From: Gnetum montanum
Lineage: Eukaryota > Streptophyta > Gnetopsida > Gnetales > Gnetaceae
Assembly: GCA_015680685.1 (NCBI GenBank)
Contig: MNCI01014205.1
Span: forward strand, 609,416 to 631,789
DNA: 22,374 nucleotides
Reading direction: 5' to 3'
Part shown: positions 1 to 8,620 of the stretch, one piece after another
Position numbering within the stretch: position 1 is the stretch's first letter
How the letters are laid out: every line of letters begins with the position of its first letter
Position numbers and translations under genes: made by a program
The notes under the pieces: model-generated
Databases searched by the model: none
Told to the model about the DNA's origin: nothing
What the model saw: the letters and a program-made list of their open reading frames with translations, nothing else

Positions 1-819
1 AGTTGTGCATGTAGATCGTTAAGCATTGATCATAGTTCATTGTCTTCCCACTTGGACTAGTGGTAGCTTTGTCATGTATGATTTAGTCCAAAGTGAGGCA
101 TATGATGGTTGATGTTGTTTTGGCCTTATACTACTCCTAAGGATAATAGAGAAATCAAGTATCTAATCTAATTAACAACAAAAAGATAAATGCTAAACTA
201 GCCTATGGGCAATGAGTGTCCATTCACAGCTTGCTGTACACAACCTAAACTCATGTATTCACTACTGGGATTGCCAAGTGCTACACTATTAGGGGAATGA
301 AGTAATAACACTACTACGATTACCAAGTGAATACGTGTTTACGCTCAAAACTGGTCGTGGTCATTTTGCCAATTGATTAAGATGCATGGTAATGTAAATA
401 TTAACTAAGTACATGAAACATAAATATTGACTAAATACATGTAAGTAAAATTGCATGCAAAGTAAATCTATGCTATTCCAAGTGGTGTAAGGTTTATTAA
501 GAAAGCTTGTCTTTATTACCATTTACACTGAAGTGTCCAGGTACATCAATGCTTAGTAAATATTCATACACTTCTCAACTCCTACTATGGGCACTTAGAA
601 AATATTTTAGGTGTTATGAAATCAAACTGCAAGAACCTAACTACACTACTAACTTCATGATGCCATAAATGCAATTGGAGCATGCATTTGTATAGGCGAT
701 AGAAAATACAGTGTTGATGCATATGCGTCGACACCTCAAACCCTACATCAAAGTGATCATGTCAATGGAATCGCATTGACAGGAACCCATCCACACAACC
801 CAAGAATGACAACTCATTA
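1..819 (-). mobile_element. LTR-A copy 1, 5'-truncated by window edge
   Basis: This is a minus-oriented long terminal repeat of the same family as 1785-2580 and the reverse complement of 17730-18622. It shares, in order on the minus strand, an LTR start resembling TGATGAGT (here TAATGAGT, plus-strand 812-819), a TATA-like box (about 688-698), paired AATAAA signals (about 491-517) and the twin GGTAAYC-type motif (260-277 and 310-327). The window begins roughly 100 bp inside the LTR terminus, judged by alignment to 1885. It is strongly diverged from the solo LTR and has lost most CpGs, so it is an older insertion. It interrupts an RTE-type LINE whose sequence resumes at 820. Whether this is a solo LTR or part of a longer element cannot be seen. 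Confidence 0.85.
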
Positions 820-1115
820 GCTATCATTCTTGTAACTTATCTAAAATAGAAGCCACTTCAACTCTTCCTATAATGTTTGTATTATGTAGTTTATCTCTTA
901 TGGTAACATTCAACATCCATCTAATCATTTATATTTTTGCCATGCTAACTTGTTGTTCATGCCTCTTTTGTATTTTTCAACATTCAATACCATATAAAAT
1001 AATAGGCTTGATTATTTTCTGATATTGTTTTATCACATAGAACATCACTAGCTTGTCTTCATTTTGACTATTCTCAATTTCATTTCTTATATCTTCATGA
1101 AATTCACCATTTGAT
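820..1115 (-). pseudogene. RTE-clade LINE reverse transcriptase, C-terminal remnant
   Basis: Minus-strand translation gives the C-terminal end of a plant RTE-type non-LTR reverse transcriptase. Visible matches are a VLCDK segment, then IKPIILYGIEC (about 980-1013; family pattern xxPxxLYGxECW), then a segment resembling the family's HExKxxVAEMRMLRWM (about 905-965), and finally RVEVASILDKL (family RVGVAPIxDKM). Several in-frame stops and at least one frameshift, between VLCDK and the LYG box, show it is dead. RTE proteins nick DNA and prime reverse transcription at the target; only the last tenth or so of such a protein is present. LTR-A copy 1 truncates it at 819. Upstream identity fades near 1115. 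Confidence 0.75.
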
Positions 1116-1219
1116 CTCATCATCAAAGGTATTGATATATTAATCTCATGACTAAAACATAATTTTAATAAAAAATAAAAATTAAATGAAGATTTATTAT
1201 GTTCAAAGAAAAATAGGAT

Positions 1220-1784
1220 TTATTGAACAAATATTACATTTTCATGAAGAATAAAGATAGACTCTACAAATTGACTAAGCATCAATGGGGATATCAAAAA
1301 CAAATCATATAGGCTTTTTGTTGTAACATTATAATGTTGTCTCAAATGGGTAGTCATAGCACAAGAAAGAAACACATGTAACTCATCTTCAAAGGCTTCT
1401 AATTTGCACAACCTACAAATGCACTCTTCTTGAGGGAGTTAAATCCATCTTTCACTTTCAATTCTAAGATGATGAGAACTTAAGTGAAGCCTGTTGATAG
1501 CATTGAAGATGATGAGATAGTAAGCTACTACATCTAGTTTACTGGATCTAATGTGATGTAAATAAAATTGTCTCTTACCTTCCACATTAGCCCACACATG
1601 TGTTAAAACCTTCTATTTCACTATTTGGTAAATATGCTTAGGATTTTGTTGCACATCCTCCTCAGAGATATTCCATTATCTCAACCATTGCATCCCTTGA
1701 AAATATCAACTATGGTCTTATGAATCCTCATGAACTACTTTAGAGAATTTATCTTGCCTTAAGATATGTAAGCTATAAGTGTAT
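1220..1784 (-). pseudogene. LINE C-terminal zinc-motif region (part 1 of LINE split by solo LTR)
   Basis: The minus strand encodes a LINE post-RT tail: a RLHLSSHHLRIESERW segment (about 1445-1500), then CRLCKLEAFEDELHVFLSC, a CxxC...HxxxxC zinc-type motif seen in LINE tails (R-S-S-H-x-L-x-I-E-x-G-R followed by RxCxxC...EDExHFxxxC). The stretch 1220-1411 is open for 63 codons; upstream there are scattered stops. It lies downstream, on the minus strand, of the LYGxxVWG block at 2586-2990. The solo LTR 1785-2580 lies between them, so both are read as one LINE split by that insertion. It differs in type from the RTE remnant at 820-1115. Nothing was recognised at 1116-1219, which is AT-rich. Confidence 0.7.
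1780..1784. repeat. Target-site duplication, left copy (TGTAT)
   Basis: TGTAT directly abuts the left end of the solo LTR and is repeated exactly at 2581-2585. Five base pairs is the usual duplication length for Ty3/gypsy integrases. Confidence 0.85.
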
Positions 1785-1785
1785 C

Positions 1786-1816
1786 GATGAGTGGTGAGGT
1801 NAATGAGTGGTGAGGT
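1786..1816. other. Assembly join: single N flanked by a 15-bp near-duplicate
   Basis: The only ambiguous base is N at 1801. The 15 bases before it (GATGAGTGGTGAGGT) and the 15 after it (AATGAGTGGTGAGGT) differ only at the first base. This is what unmerged contig ends overlapping by about 15 bp look like. The join lies 16 bp inside the LTR, a place where repeats break assemblies. The matching TSDs and the LINE continuing on both sides suggest the join itself is right and only the short duplication is artificial. Confidence 0.75.
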
Positions 1817-2520
1817 ACCCCTACACTCAACCATACGAATACGAGCGTTACACGTGCGATCTAGTCGAACTCCGCAGACAGACTAGTTGTGGCATCTAGA
1901 TAATTAGCCTTAGGTCTCAGTTCGTTGTCTTCCCACCTGGACTAGTATTAACTGTGTCACATATGGTTTAGTCCAGAGTGAGGTGTATGATGTGTTTCTA
2001 ACCTAATGCTACTCCTAAAGGCAATAGAAGATAATATTAACTAAGCTAAGAGGGAAAGGGTGAGAAGGAATCTAGCTAGCCTAAGTGTGATGAGCATCAG
2101 TTCCTTGATTATTCGTACACACCTTGGACTTCATGCACGACTACCACTAGGATTACCAAGAGTAGATCCTAGGTACGCTACTGGGTTACCAAGTAGTCAC
2201 ACTTAAATGCTCGTAATCAAGTCGTACTCATTTCGCATTTAATAGGAGTTTAAGGGTGAGAGAGAGATTAACTATGAAAGCAATAAATAACAATTAATTA
2301 AATGATTAATCTAAGTGAATGCTGCAATGATGAAGTAATCTCGATCTTTATTGCCGGTCATGTGCGTGTCCTAGTACGTCACACTCAAATAAAGGATGTC
2401 GTACAAGTACAATCACCACATTGTGGGCATACACTGAGAGGAAAAGGGTTGAGAGGAAAAATGAAAACTAAAATCAAAACTAACTCTAAAACTCTATATC
2501 TCTAACTCTTCTGTCTACCT

Positions 2521-2532
2521 CTTATTTATAGA
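2521..2532 (-). promoter_or_regulatory. TATA box of solo LTR (minus strand)
   Basis: The minus strand reads TCTATAAATAAG. The equivalent position in the plus-strand copy reads CTATAAATA at 17852-17860 and the first copy has a mutated version near 690. Conservation of position among three copies supports the LTR core promoter; the transcript would run toward lower coordinates. Confidence 0.65.
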
Positions 2533-2580
2533 TGAGGAGATAGGTCGCGATATCGTAGTCGCCCAAATGACGACTCATCA

Positions 2581-2585
2581 TGTAT
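2581..2585. repeat. Target-site duplication, right copy (TGTAT)
   Basis: TGTAT directly abuts the LTR end CTCATCA at 2580 and matches 1780-1784. The interrupted LINE resumes immediately after it on the minus strand. Confidence 0.85.
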
Positions 2586-2990
2586 GTAATAAATTAACAT
2601 AAGGCTTCTATTTCTAAAGGTAATAGATCACATTTATATAATAACATTAAGTAAGATGTTTGCATGTTCACCTTCAACTCATCTAGAAGAAAACTTTTTT
2701 GTGCTCTTTCAATATCTTTCCAAAGTTTAGCATCAAGTCCAAGTCCCCAAACAACACATCCATATAATACAATAGGATAGATAATAGTCTAAACAACTTG
2801 TCTCATAACTTTCAAAGCTAAGAGGCAAAAATCCTTGCCTAAATTTTAATTTTATCTTACTTACAAATATGTGATGTCTCTGTAGTAGGTTTAAAGTTTA
2901 TGAAAATTTTATTAGAACATACTCCTAAGTTAAGATACAAACATTATTTTTTTAACTTAATCTATCACTATTATATAAGATCATAGTGAT
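2586..2990 (-). pseudogene. LINE reverse transcriptase C-terminal block (part 2 of split LINE)
   Basis: Minus-strand translation contains IIYPIVLYGCVVWGLGL (about 2730-2780), then WKDIERAQKSFL, then an LLYKCDLLPLEIEAL segment (about 2600-2640). These match the end of a LINE reverse transcriptase, whose pattern is PxxLYGxEVWG...WxxIExxQKxFL...LLLExGxLPIExxA. A stop precedes the LYG box, the upstream region to about 2990 is frame-shifted, and no active-site YADD/FADD box was found. The frame is cut by the solo LTR at 2580 and is followed on the other side by the zinc-type tail at 1220-1784. About 1 kb of the LINE is therefore recognisable once the LTR is set aside. Confidence 0.75.
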
Positions 2991-3099
2991 TCATTAAACA
3001 ATCATAACTCCTTACAAGGTATAAGAATCCTTAAGCTCTTACCAAATACAAGTGAACAAAAAAACTAAGTGAAAACCCAATAACATGAAGATAAGAATG

Positions 3100-3954
3100 G
3101 AATAATAAATGGAATAAGAAAATAAAGAAAAAATGATGGAAGATACGAATAGGCAAGCATGTAAGAATAAATGATAAGGAAGAAGCAACAAGAGATCTCC
3201 AAGACCACAAGGCCTTTGTGGAAGCCCATGTAGCTAACTTAGGAAAATTGTTGACTAAGGAGATCATGTGGATCCACTACTACCATCCCATTTAGGACAA
3301 ACTAGCAATTTACAAGAGATGGTGAAACAATAGATGTAGATGGACCTAATCTCCCAGAAGGTCAAGGATTGGAAAGATCACTACACTTAGATCCTAGAGT
3401 GCGGTAAGAAACAAAAGGCCCACAAGTGATAATACAAGGCAAATTGTGGGGCCGATCTCAAGTGGCTCAAGTAGGAGTTAGTTGAATGATCAAAGAAAGA
3501 ACTATTCATCTGGGGGATCTAGGCAAAGAGTGCTTATCAACTTTTTTAGAGTACTTTCACGGTGGAGAAATCCCTTACTCCTTAGATTACCACTACTACA
3601 AGTGAGACTTCTATGACTGTTGTTACCTGGGAGCCACCTACTTGGACTATGGTAGACATGACTAGCATCCCTTCTAGCATTAATCTTGAGGATGTTGACT
3701 GGGTCAACATGATGGAGGACTAGATCCTCCATCGTTTGGAGGAAGGCCTTACACATCTATCCTTGGAATTTATGAAGCCAAAATCCTCATAGGTTAGATG
3801 TATTTTATGTTTTAGTTTTTGTTTTAAGTTATATTTTTGGCTATTGGTCACTAACTAACTATGTGTTGTTGTATTTCAGGCATTAGGAGACATTGACAGC
3901 CCCAACGGTGAGGATGGAGATGATCCATCACTTCCTCCTTCAAATGCCTCTTAG
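3100..3954 (+). pseudogene. Decayed ORF of unknown family with an intron
   Basis: The plus strand carries a long, coherent but broken reading frame. A charged, helix-like part (EATRDLQDHKAFVEAHVANL at about 3182-3241, frame 2) shifts near 3339 to frame 1. That frame runs through KKELFIWGI, VTWEPPTWTMVDM (3622 on) and LEEGLTHLSLEFMKP to a stop at 3790-3792. The last part, acidic and ending GEDGDDPSLPPSNAS, lies beyond an 87-bp intron and stops at 3952-3954. Most internal stops sit where CAG or TGG codons would be expected, consistent with C-to-T decay. I do not recognise the family. It may be an extra ORF of a Tat-type retroelement, since a 29-bp array follows it, or a captured host gene piece. 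Positions 2991-3100 show nothing identifiable. Confidence 0.45.
3793..3879 (+). other. Spliceosomal intron fossil, 87 bp
   Basis: The segment starts GTTAGA after CATAG and ends TTGTATTTCAG before GCATTAGG. It is T-rich and contains CTAACTAACT (3851-3860), an excellent plant branch-site match about 20-25 bases before the acceptor AG. Removing it keeps the same reading frame (phase 0) and joins the broken ORF to a 24-codon acidic tail with a clean stop. The last upstream codon is TAG, possibly a mutated CAG. No transcript evidence is available. Confidence 0.5.
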
Positions 3955-4275
3955 CATCCTCCATTTGCTCATTTTCAGCTTATTAGCTACATTACTTTTT
4001 TTCCATGTTGATGGCTAATGTTAGCCAAGACTATGTTATAGATGGTTGTTATGATTTTTTCATATTTTTGCCACACAATGTGGCCATGGCTATGCATGTT
4101 ATGGACACTTTAAATTTAAATTTGAAATTTTAGTTTCATTTTTGGCTATATATTTTGTTGTGGTAAATGTTATAGATGTTGTGAATGGCTATTTTAACAT
4201 TTTTGGTTATGAAATCAAATGGCTAATTAATGTGATAATAGGCTAGACGAAAAATATAATAAAATATATGTTTGC
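3955..4275 (+). other. AT-rich non-coding stretch after the broken ORF
   Basis: No coding pattern is seen. The stretch contains repeated GGCTA and TTTTTGG words and weak early forms of the 29-bp unit. It looks like the 3' untranslated part of the element or gene that ends at 3954 and grades into the tandem array. Confidence 0.4.
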
Positions 4276-4531
4276 CAATTTAGGCCATGATGGGTGCAAG
4301 TTATATTATTTTGCTAGTTTAAGAACATCATGAGTCATGTTGTGTTGTGGTTACTTTGCCAATTTTAGGCAATGACGGGCCATGTTGCCAGTTTAAGGCC
4401 ATAGTGGGCCATGTTGCCAATTTATAGTCTTAGTAGACTATGATGCTAGTTTAAGACCATAGTGGGTTGTGATGCTAGTTTAAGACCATAGTGGGTCGTG
4501 ATGCTAGTTTAAGGCCATAGTAGGCTATGTT
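4276..4531 (+). repeat. 29-bp tandem array (plus orientation)
   Basis: Six consecutive 29-bp units start at 4358, 4387, 4416, 4445, 4474 and 4503, with the core GCTAGTTTAAGGCCATAGTG and variants. Two more diverged, irregular units lie at 4276-4357. The array follows the broken ORF and precedes the tail of the minus-strand protease region. The same monomer occurs in reverse orientation at 10003-10175. Such arrays are known in the 3' untranslated region of Tat/Ogre Ty3/gypsy elements; assignment here is inference. Confidence 0.85.
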
Positions 4532-4723
4532 GAAAAAAAGAAGCTTATATATGCAATTTGATGTTCTAAATTTTTTGAAGCTTTTCAATGTTTATAACAT
4601 GAGAAAGGCTATAATAAATAAGTAAAAATGCAAAGTAGAAACTTAGGCTACATGCATAAAGAGTAAAATAAAGTACATAAAAAGGTATAACAAATTAGGC
4701 TACATGGCTATCGATGCATTTGG
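4532..4723. other. AT-rich spacer between 29-bp array and protease remnant
   Basis: No gene is seen. It has AGGCTACAT words that recur, inverted, beside the opposite array (about 9680-9960), suggesting the homology between the two flanks extends beyond the arrays. Confidence 0.4.
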
Positions 4724-5660
4724 TTATAAGGGCATGGAGAGGTTAACATGCACTTTACTTCTGCAGATTCTTTCTATTCTTTGAAAGATTAGGGAATGAG
4801 TAAGGTCTACTTTGCATAAGCTTGTATTCACCATCACCTTCATTGATGATGTTAAAATGGAGTTCATCCCATAATGCATCTTGTTTCTTATCATTGTCAT
4901 CGTTGGGTTGTTACTCTCTCTTAGGTTGATGGACTTTGTGACTAGGCATTTCCTCCTAAAGCTCCACCTCAAACCCTTGCTCTATGCTCACATTATTGAT
5001 AGCCAAGGAAACTATGCTATCACCGTGGATGATGATTTCACCTCCCTCATAAGTAAGTTGAATTTCTTGATGGATGGGTGAGGACACAACCCAAAATTAA
5101 GGCAACCACGATCTTCCTAGGATAAGGCTAAATCCCAGTGTCTCCTCCACTACCAAGAAATTGGCGGTTGTGGGGAATTACTCTTCGGTCATAAAATCCA
5201 AGGAGATGGACCCCTTAACTACAATCCTAGATCCATTAAAAGACTTGAGGGCAACTATTGATGTAGGCTATATTTGCTCAGTTGGGCCCAAGCATTCAAT
5301 AATGGTGCATGGGATGACATTAGTTATGGTTCCATCATCAACATGCACATGATGCACTTTAAACTACCCTACACTTATGGTTATGAATAGATGAGCCCTA
5401 TTTACTTCATAATTTTTGGGATCAACCTTGATTTTGCTATCACAAAATACTAAGGATGTTAACTTCTCCTCTCTTGATGAGGGAGGAACCATTATTGCAT
5501 GGATGGATTCCTCGTTAGTGGAGATGTCCTCACTAACGGGGGTGGAAGTCAACATTTTGACTAATGTCTTACGATGTGTGGCAAAAGTCATGATCAAGTC
5601 ATACAAGGCTAGAGTTGTATTCTTTTACTTAATGGATTTCCTGACTTGATCCATTACACT
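4724..5660 (-). pseudogene. Tat-like Ty3/gypsy protease region, broken
   Basis: The minus strand encodes a retropepsin region. An 80-codon open stretch (5364-5606) leads through FCDSKIKVDPKNYEVNRAHL to LFITISVG. This is followed by VHVDDGTITNVIPCTIIECLG (about 5276-5345), which occupies the position of the aspartyl protease active site (family VDxGSxxNVxP), and then LGFSLILGRSWLP (about 5105-5155; family xLGRPWL). The IIIHGD step that usually follows the protease flap is also present. The order is diagnostic of gag-protease of plant Tat-type elements. There are several stops, including one just before the active-site block. No reverse transcriptase follows: coding similarity ends near 4724 and a 29-bp array lies beyond. 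Confidence 0.75.
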
Positions 5661-6480
5661 AAGGAAGTTTTTATTGTCGGCTGCAGGCTTGTTGTCCTAG
5701 TTGTGATTTACTTTCTCCATGCTTCCCAAATGCAAACTTCAGCTTTAGGTTGTGGTTGTTGGGGCTTTTCCTTGTTCTTCTAGTTATGGGCTTTAGGGTC
5801 CTCCTATGTCTTGTTGGTTGAAATGGATTGAGCAGAGGAGATCATGGGTATAGCCAAAAGGGGAGTGGGCTTTGGTGGATCCACTTCCTTTTATGCCTCT
5901 ATCTGCTTGTCACCCTTGTTGCCAGGCTTTTTCTTATGCTTCTTTCTTTGCTTGGTTAAGGTTTTCTGGTTGTCAATTATTGGTATGAGGAAGAGGAAGT
6001 AGCATTGGTGATCACAGGAGGTTGTTGTGTAGTTGGTTGGGCTACAACTACTTGGGTTGTGTTAGGCTAGGGCACCCTAATGATAAAAGGATCCCTTGGA
6101 GGCACTCATGATGGTACTCCTATGAAAAAGGGAGATCTTGAACTGGGGAAAGTTGAAGAAGCCTTTTTATCATAAGGGGATACTCAGATCACAAATGATT
6201 CTCTTGAGGATCTCCAATCATCATTAATGTTGAATGTTGAAATAATGTAAGATCAATCATTAGCATTCAATGGGTCTTTGTAAACCTGCATCAATTGATT
6301 TTGTGGTTAGATTTGGTTGAAATCATTTAAGACTAGCTCCCCTCTATCTATCATCCTTTGCAAGTCAGTCATCCTTTACTACAAGGTATAAGTCTATGTC
6401 ATGATCAGGTAACTAGTGATAGTAGAAAAAATAGTCTAGTTTGTAGTAGCTAGGTAGTTGTGAGTCATCCTTTGTTGCTT

Positions 6481-6820
6481 GAGAGGGATCTTTGGCTATT
6501 CCACATAGCTGCTTATGTTTCTTTTGTGTAGCTTTAGTCATCTATTTGTATTGCATGCATTCACTCTTCATTAGTTGGTCTAGTAACTCAGATGGTTTCA
6601 AAGGTAAGGTAGTGTATTTGCTTCAGTCCTTCTACTCAAAATTTGGCCTTGCGAGGGATCTTTGGCTATTCCACATAGTTGCTTGTGTTTCTTTTGAGCA
6701 ACTTTAGTCATCTATTTGTATTGCATGCATCCACTCTTCATCAGTTGGTCTACTAACTTGGATGGTTTCAAAGGTAAGGTAGTGTATTTGCTTTAGTTCT
6801 TCTACTTAAAATTTGGCCTA
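6481..6820 (-). repeat. Tandem duplication, 2 x 170 bp inside gag
   Basis: Positions 6481-6650 and 6651-6820 are direct copies with about 15 differences by eye. Both encode, on the minus strand, the same gag piece near SKLVDQLMKSGCMQYK. The unit length of 170 is not a multiple of three, so the duplication shifts the frame and probably arose after the element died. Confidence 0.85.
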
Positions 6821-6879
6821 GTGGTAGTTGATGCAGTGGCCCTAGTGGTAGTTGATGTAGTGGCCCTAGTGGTTGATGG
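6821..6879 (-). repeat. 24-bp minisatellite encoding a Thr-rich tract
   Basis: Two full units (6821-6844, 6845-6868) of GTGGTAGTTGATGYAGTGGC plus CCTA, and a partial third. On the minus strand they encode an 8-residue repeat of the type TRATxSTT inside gag. The unit keeps frame, so it may have existed in the active element. Confidence 0.75.
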
Positions 6880-8620
6880 TTGATTATCATGATTATTAGT
6901 GAGGGCCTTGGGTGGGTTGGCCCTTGGCCCCTAGTTTGTGGTCTTTGCTTCTTTGGTCACAGTTGCTATGGTTGTATTGTTTTGTTTGTTCTTCTCTTTA
7001 TCTATCCATGTATGTTGATTTTTACATGTTACATAGGCTAGATCATGATTGGCCTCCAAAGCATCCTTTATATTCTTGGTTTGTGAAAATGGTTAGCTAA
7101 GGGACTATGGGTCAAGATAGTAAATTTTGGACTTGATAAAGTTGTTTACTTCTTTCTTAAATATACCTAGGAGGTGTGCTTTAACTATAGGTTTTGGTAT
7201 TTCATCCAATAGCCCATTACACCATTGAATGAACCTCTAGATGGGTTCTAGGGGTCCCTGCTTGACCTTCATGAGTTGGTTAAGCATTGTGTTAGGCTTC
7301 AAGTTATGTTTGAAGTGGTTAACGAATTGGGCTATGAACTCCTCAAGAGACGATATGGATCCATTAGATAAGCATGATACCAATCAAGTGCTTTTCTAGT
7401 CAAGGACATGGGGAAAATCCTCATGATTGTATGAGGCCATGGTTTTAAGAGTAAGCATTTAGATTTGAAGGTTATAAGGTGAGTAATCCAATCACTTTCT
7501 TTATCATATTTGCTAAATTAGGGAACAAGAACACTAGGAGGAAGTGTCAAGGGTGGGACCACTAGATTAATGAGATCATCCTGGTGGAAGTCCATAATCT
7601 TGACAATTTGTGAGTAGAGGCTATAAGCCTCTCCCACTCCTCCATCAGGTCCTAGATCTTCTAGAAGGCTTGATCTAGGCCTTGTAGTGGCCCTGTTGGC
7701 TATGGGGCTTGCACATATGGTTGTGACGTCTTTTGTAAGGCTTGTAGCCTCACTATGGGTTGTAATATAGAAGGAAATGGTTGCGTTATGGTTGTAGCTT
7801 GTGGGCCAAACAAGGAAAGCGAAGTTTGTGCTAGTACCTGAGGCACAAATGGGATAAAGGGAGTGTGTGACCCCTAAGTTGTCTAGGATCCCATGGTGGG
7901 CCCTACATGGGTAGTTAGTGGGTTTGTGGTGGTGAAAACTAGTTTGATGGTTGTACAAATCGATGCTATGTGGCAAAAGGCACTGATGGGTTATAGGTCA
8001 TGGGTTGTGGCATCAATTAAGTTTGATTCGTGGCTATGAACAATGTGGGGTTAGTCGTGGTAGGGTAGGAGGGAGTGGAAGATGGTAGTACCATGCCCAT
8101 GGAGAAAACAAAGGCATGAGGGAAAGGCTCAATGGCCTTGGGGGTTTCCTATTGGAAGAATCCCCCTAGGATGTTTTTGGGCTTAAATTCTATCCTAAAT
8201 GCATCCTCCTATTCCTATCGCTCGTTCAAGCTATGCTTGTCATCTTCTTCCTCCATCTCAATCAATTGGGCTAAGATATCCAACTGGATATCGGTTAGAG
8301 GTATTTTGTCATAGAGGAAAGGGATGTACTCCTTACCATTGTAGTGGATGAGTTTGAATTCCCTTCTGGCTTCTACTTCCAAATGTGGAATCAACATGCC
8401 AACCTATATTCTAGCATGAATGTAGCTATATTAGTCTTCTTATATGGTCGTAAAATTAGGACTTTTCCCCTTGACCCTTAGAGACTGCCTGCATTCAATG
8501 ATAATGAGGTCTTTAGGGTCAAGAGCCTCATGGCTTGTTGGTTAGGACCTTTGTCAGTAAAGGGGAGAGACAACTTGGTGGATTGCTACAAAGGAATGGT
8601 TTTTTTGTCAAAAATGACTT

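Larger units (their letters stand above)
1785..2580 (-). mobile_element. Complete solo LTR of family LTR-A
   Basis: A full LTR in minus orientation. Its plus-strand right end is ACTCATCA (2573-2580) and its left end CGATGAGT (1785-1792), giving the family's terminal inverted repeat TGATGAGT/ACTCATCA. Perfect 5-bp duplications TGTAT flank it. On the minus strand it has a TATA box (2521-2532), an AATAAA signal (about 2346-2352) and the twin GGTAAYC motif. No primer-binding site or coding region follows either end, so the internal region was lost by LTR-LTR recombination. It keeps many CpGs, for example across 1838-1876, unlike the other copies, which suggests it is the youngest complete copy here. 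It interrupts an old LINE. An N with flanking duplication at 1801 inflates its length by about 16 bases. Confidence 0.9.
5661..8620 (-). pseudogene. Tat-like Ty3/gypsy gag, broken
   Basis: The minus strand carries a gag polyprotein remnant that reads into the protease at 5606. The clearest part is the capsid core at about 7080-7520, with FSKYDKESDW, IFPMSLTRKALDWYHAYL (7365-7423), SLEEFIAQFVNHFKHNLKP and LMKVKQGPLEP, which follow the plant retrotransposon-gag pattern. Upstream are a 152-codon open stretch (7518-7976) rich in Pro, Thr, Ser and His and an acidic N-terminal part (8215-8397, LDILAQLIEMEEEDD). Downstream are a Thr-Arg-Ala repeat tract, a duplicated YTTLPLKPSKLVDQLMKSG segment and a degraded zinc-knuckle-like region near 6380-6440. 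Stops and frameshifts are frequent. Capsid and nucleocapsid would package the element RNA; this copy cannot. Confidence 0.75.

Noticed and set aside
3031-3267. Minus-strand 78-codon hydrophobic ORF
   Set aside because: It lies opposite the more coherent plus-strand frame (EATRDLQDHK...) and has no recognisable domain.
3502-3756. Minus-strand 84-codon ORF
   Set aside because: Shadow of the plus-strand unknown ORF, which continues across the intron.
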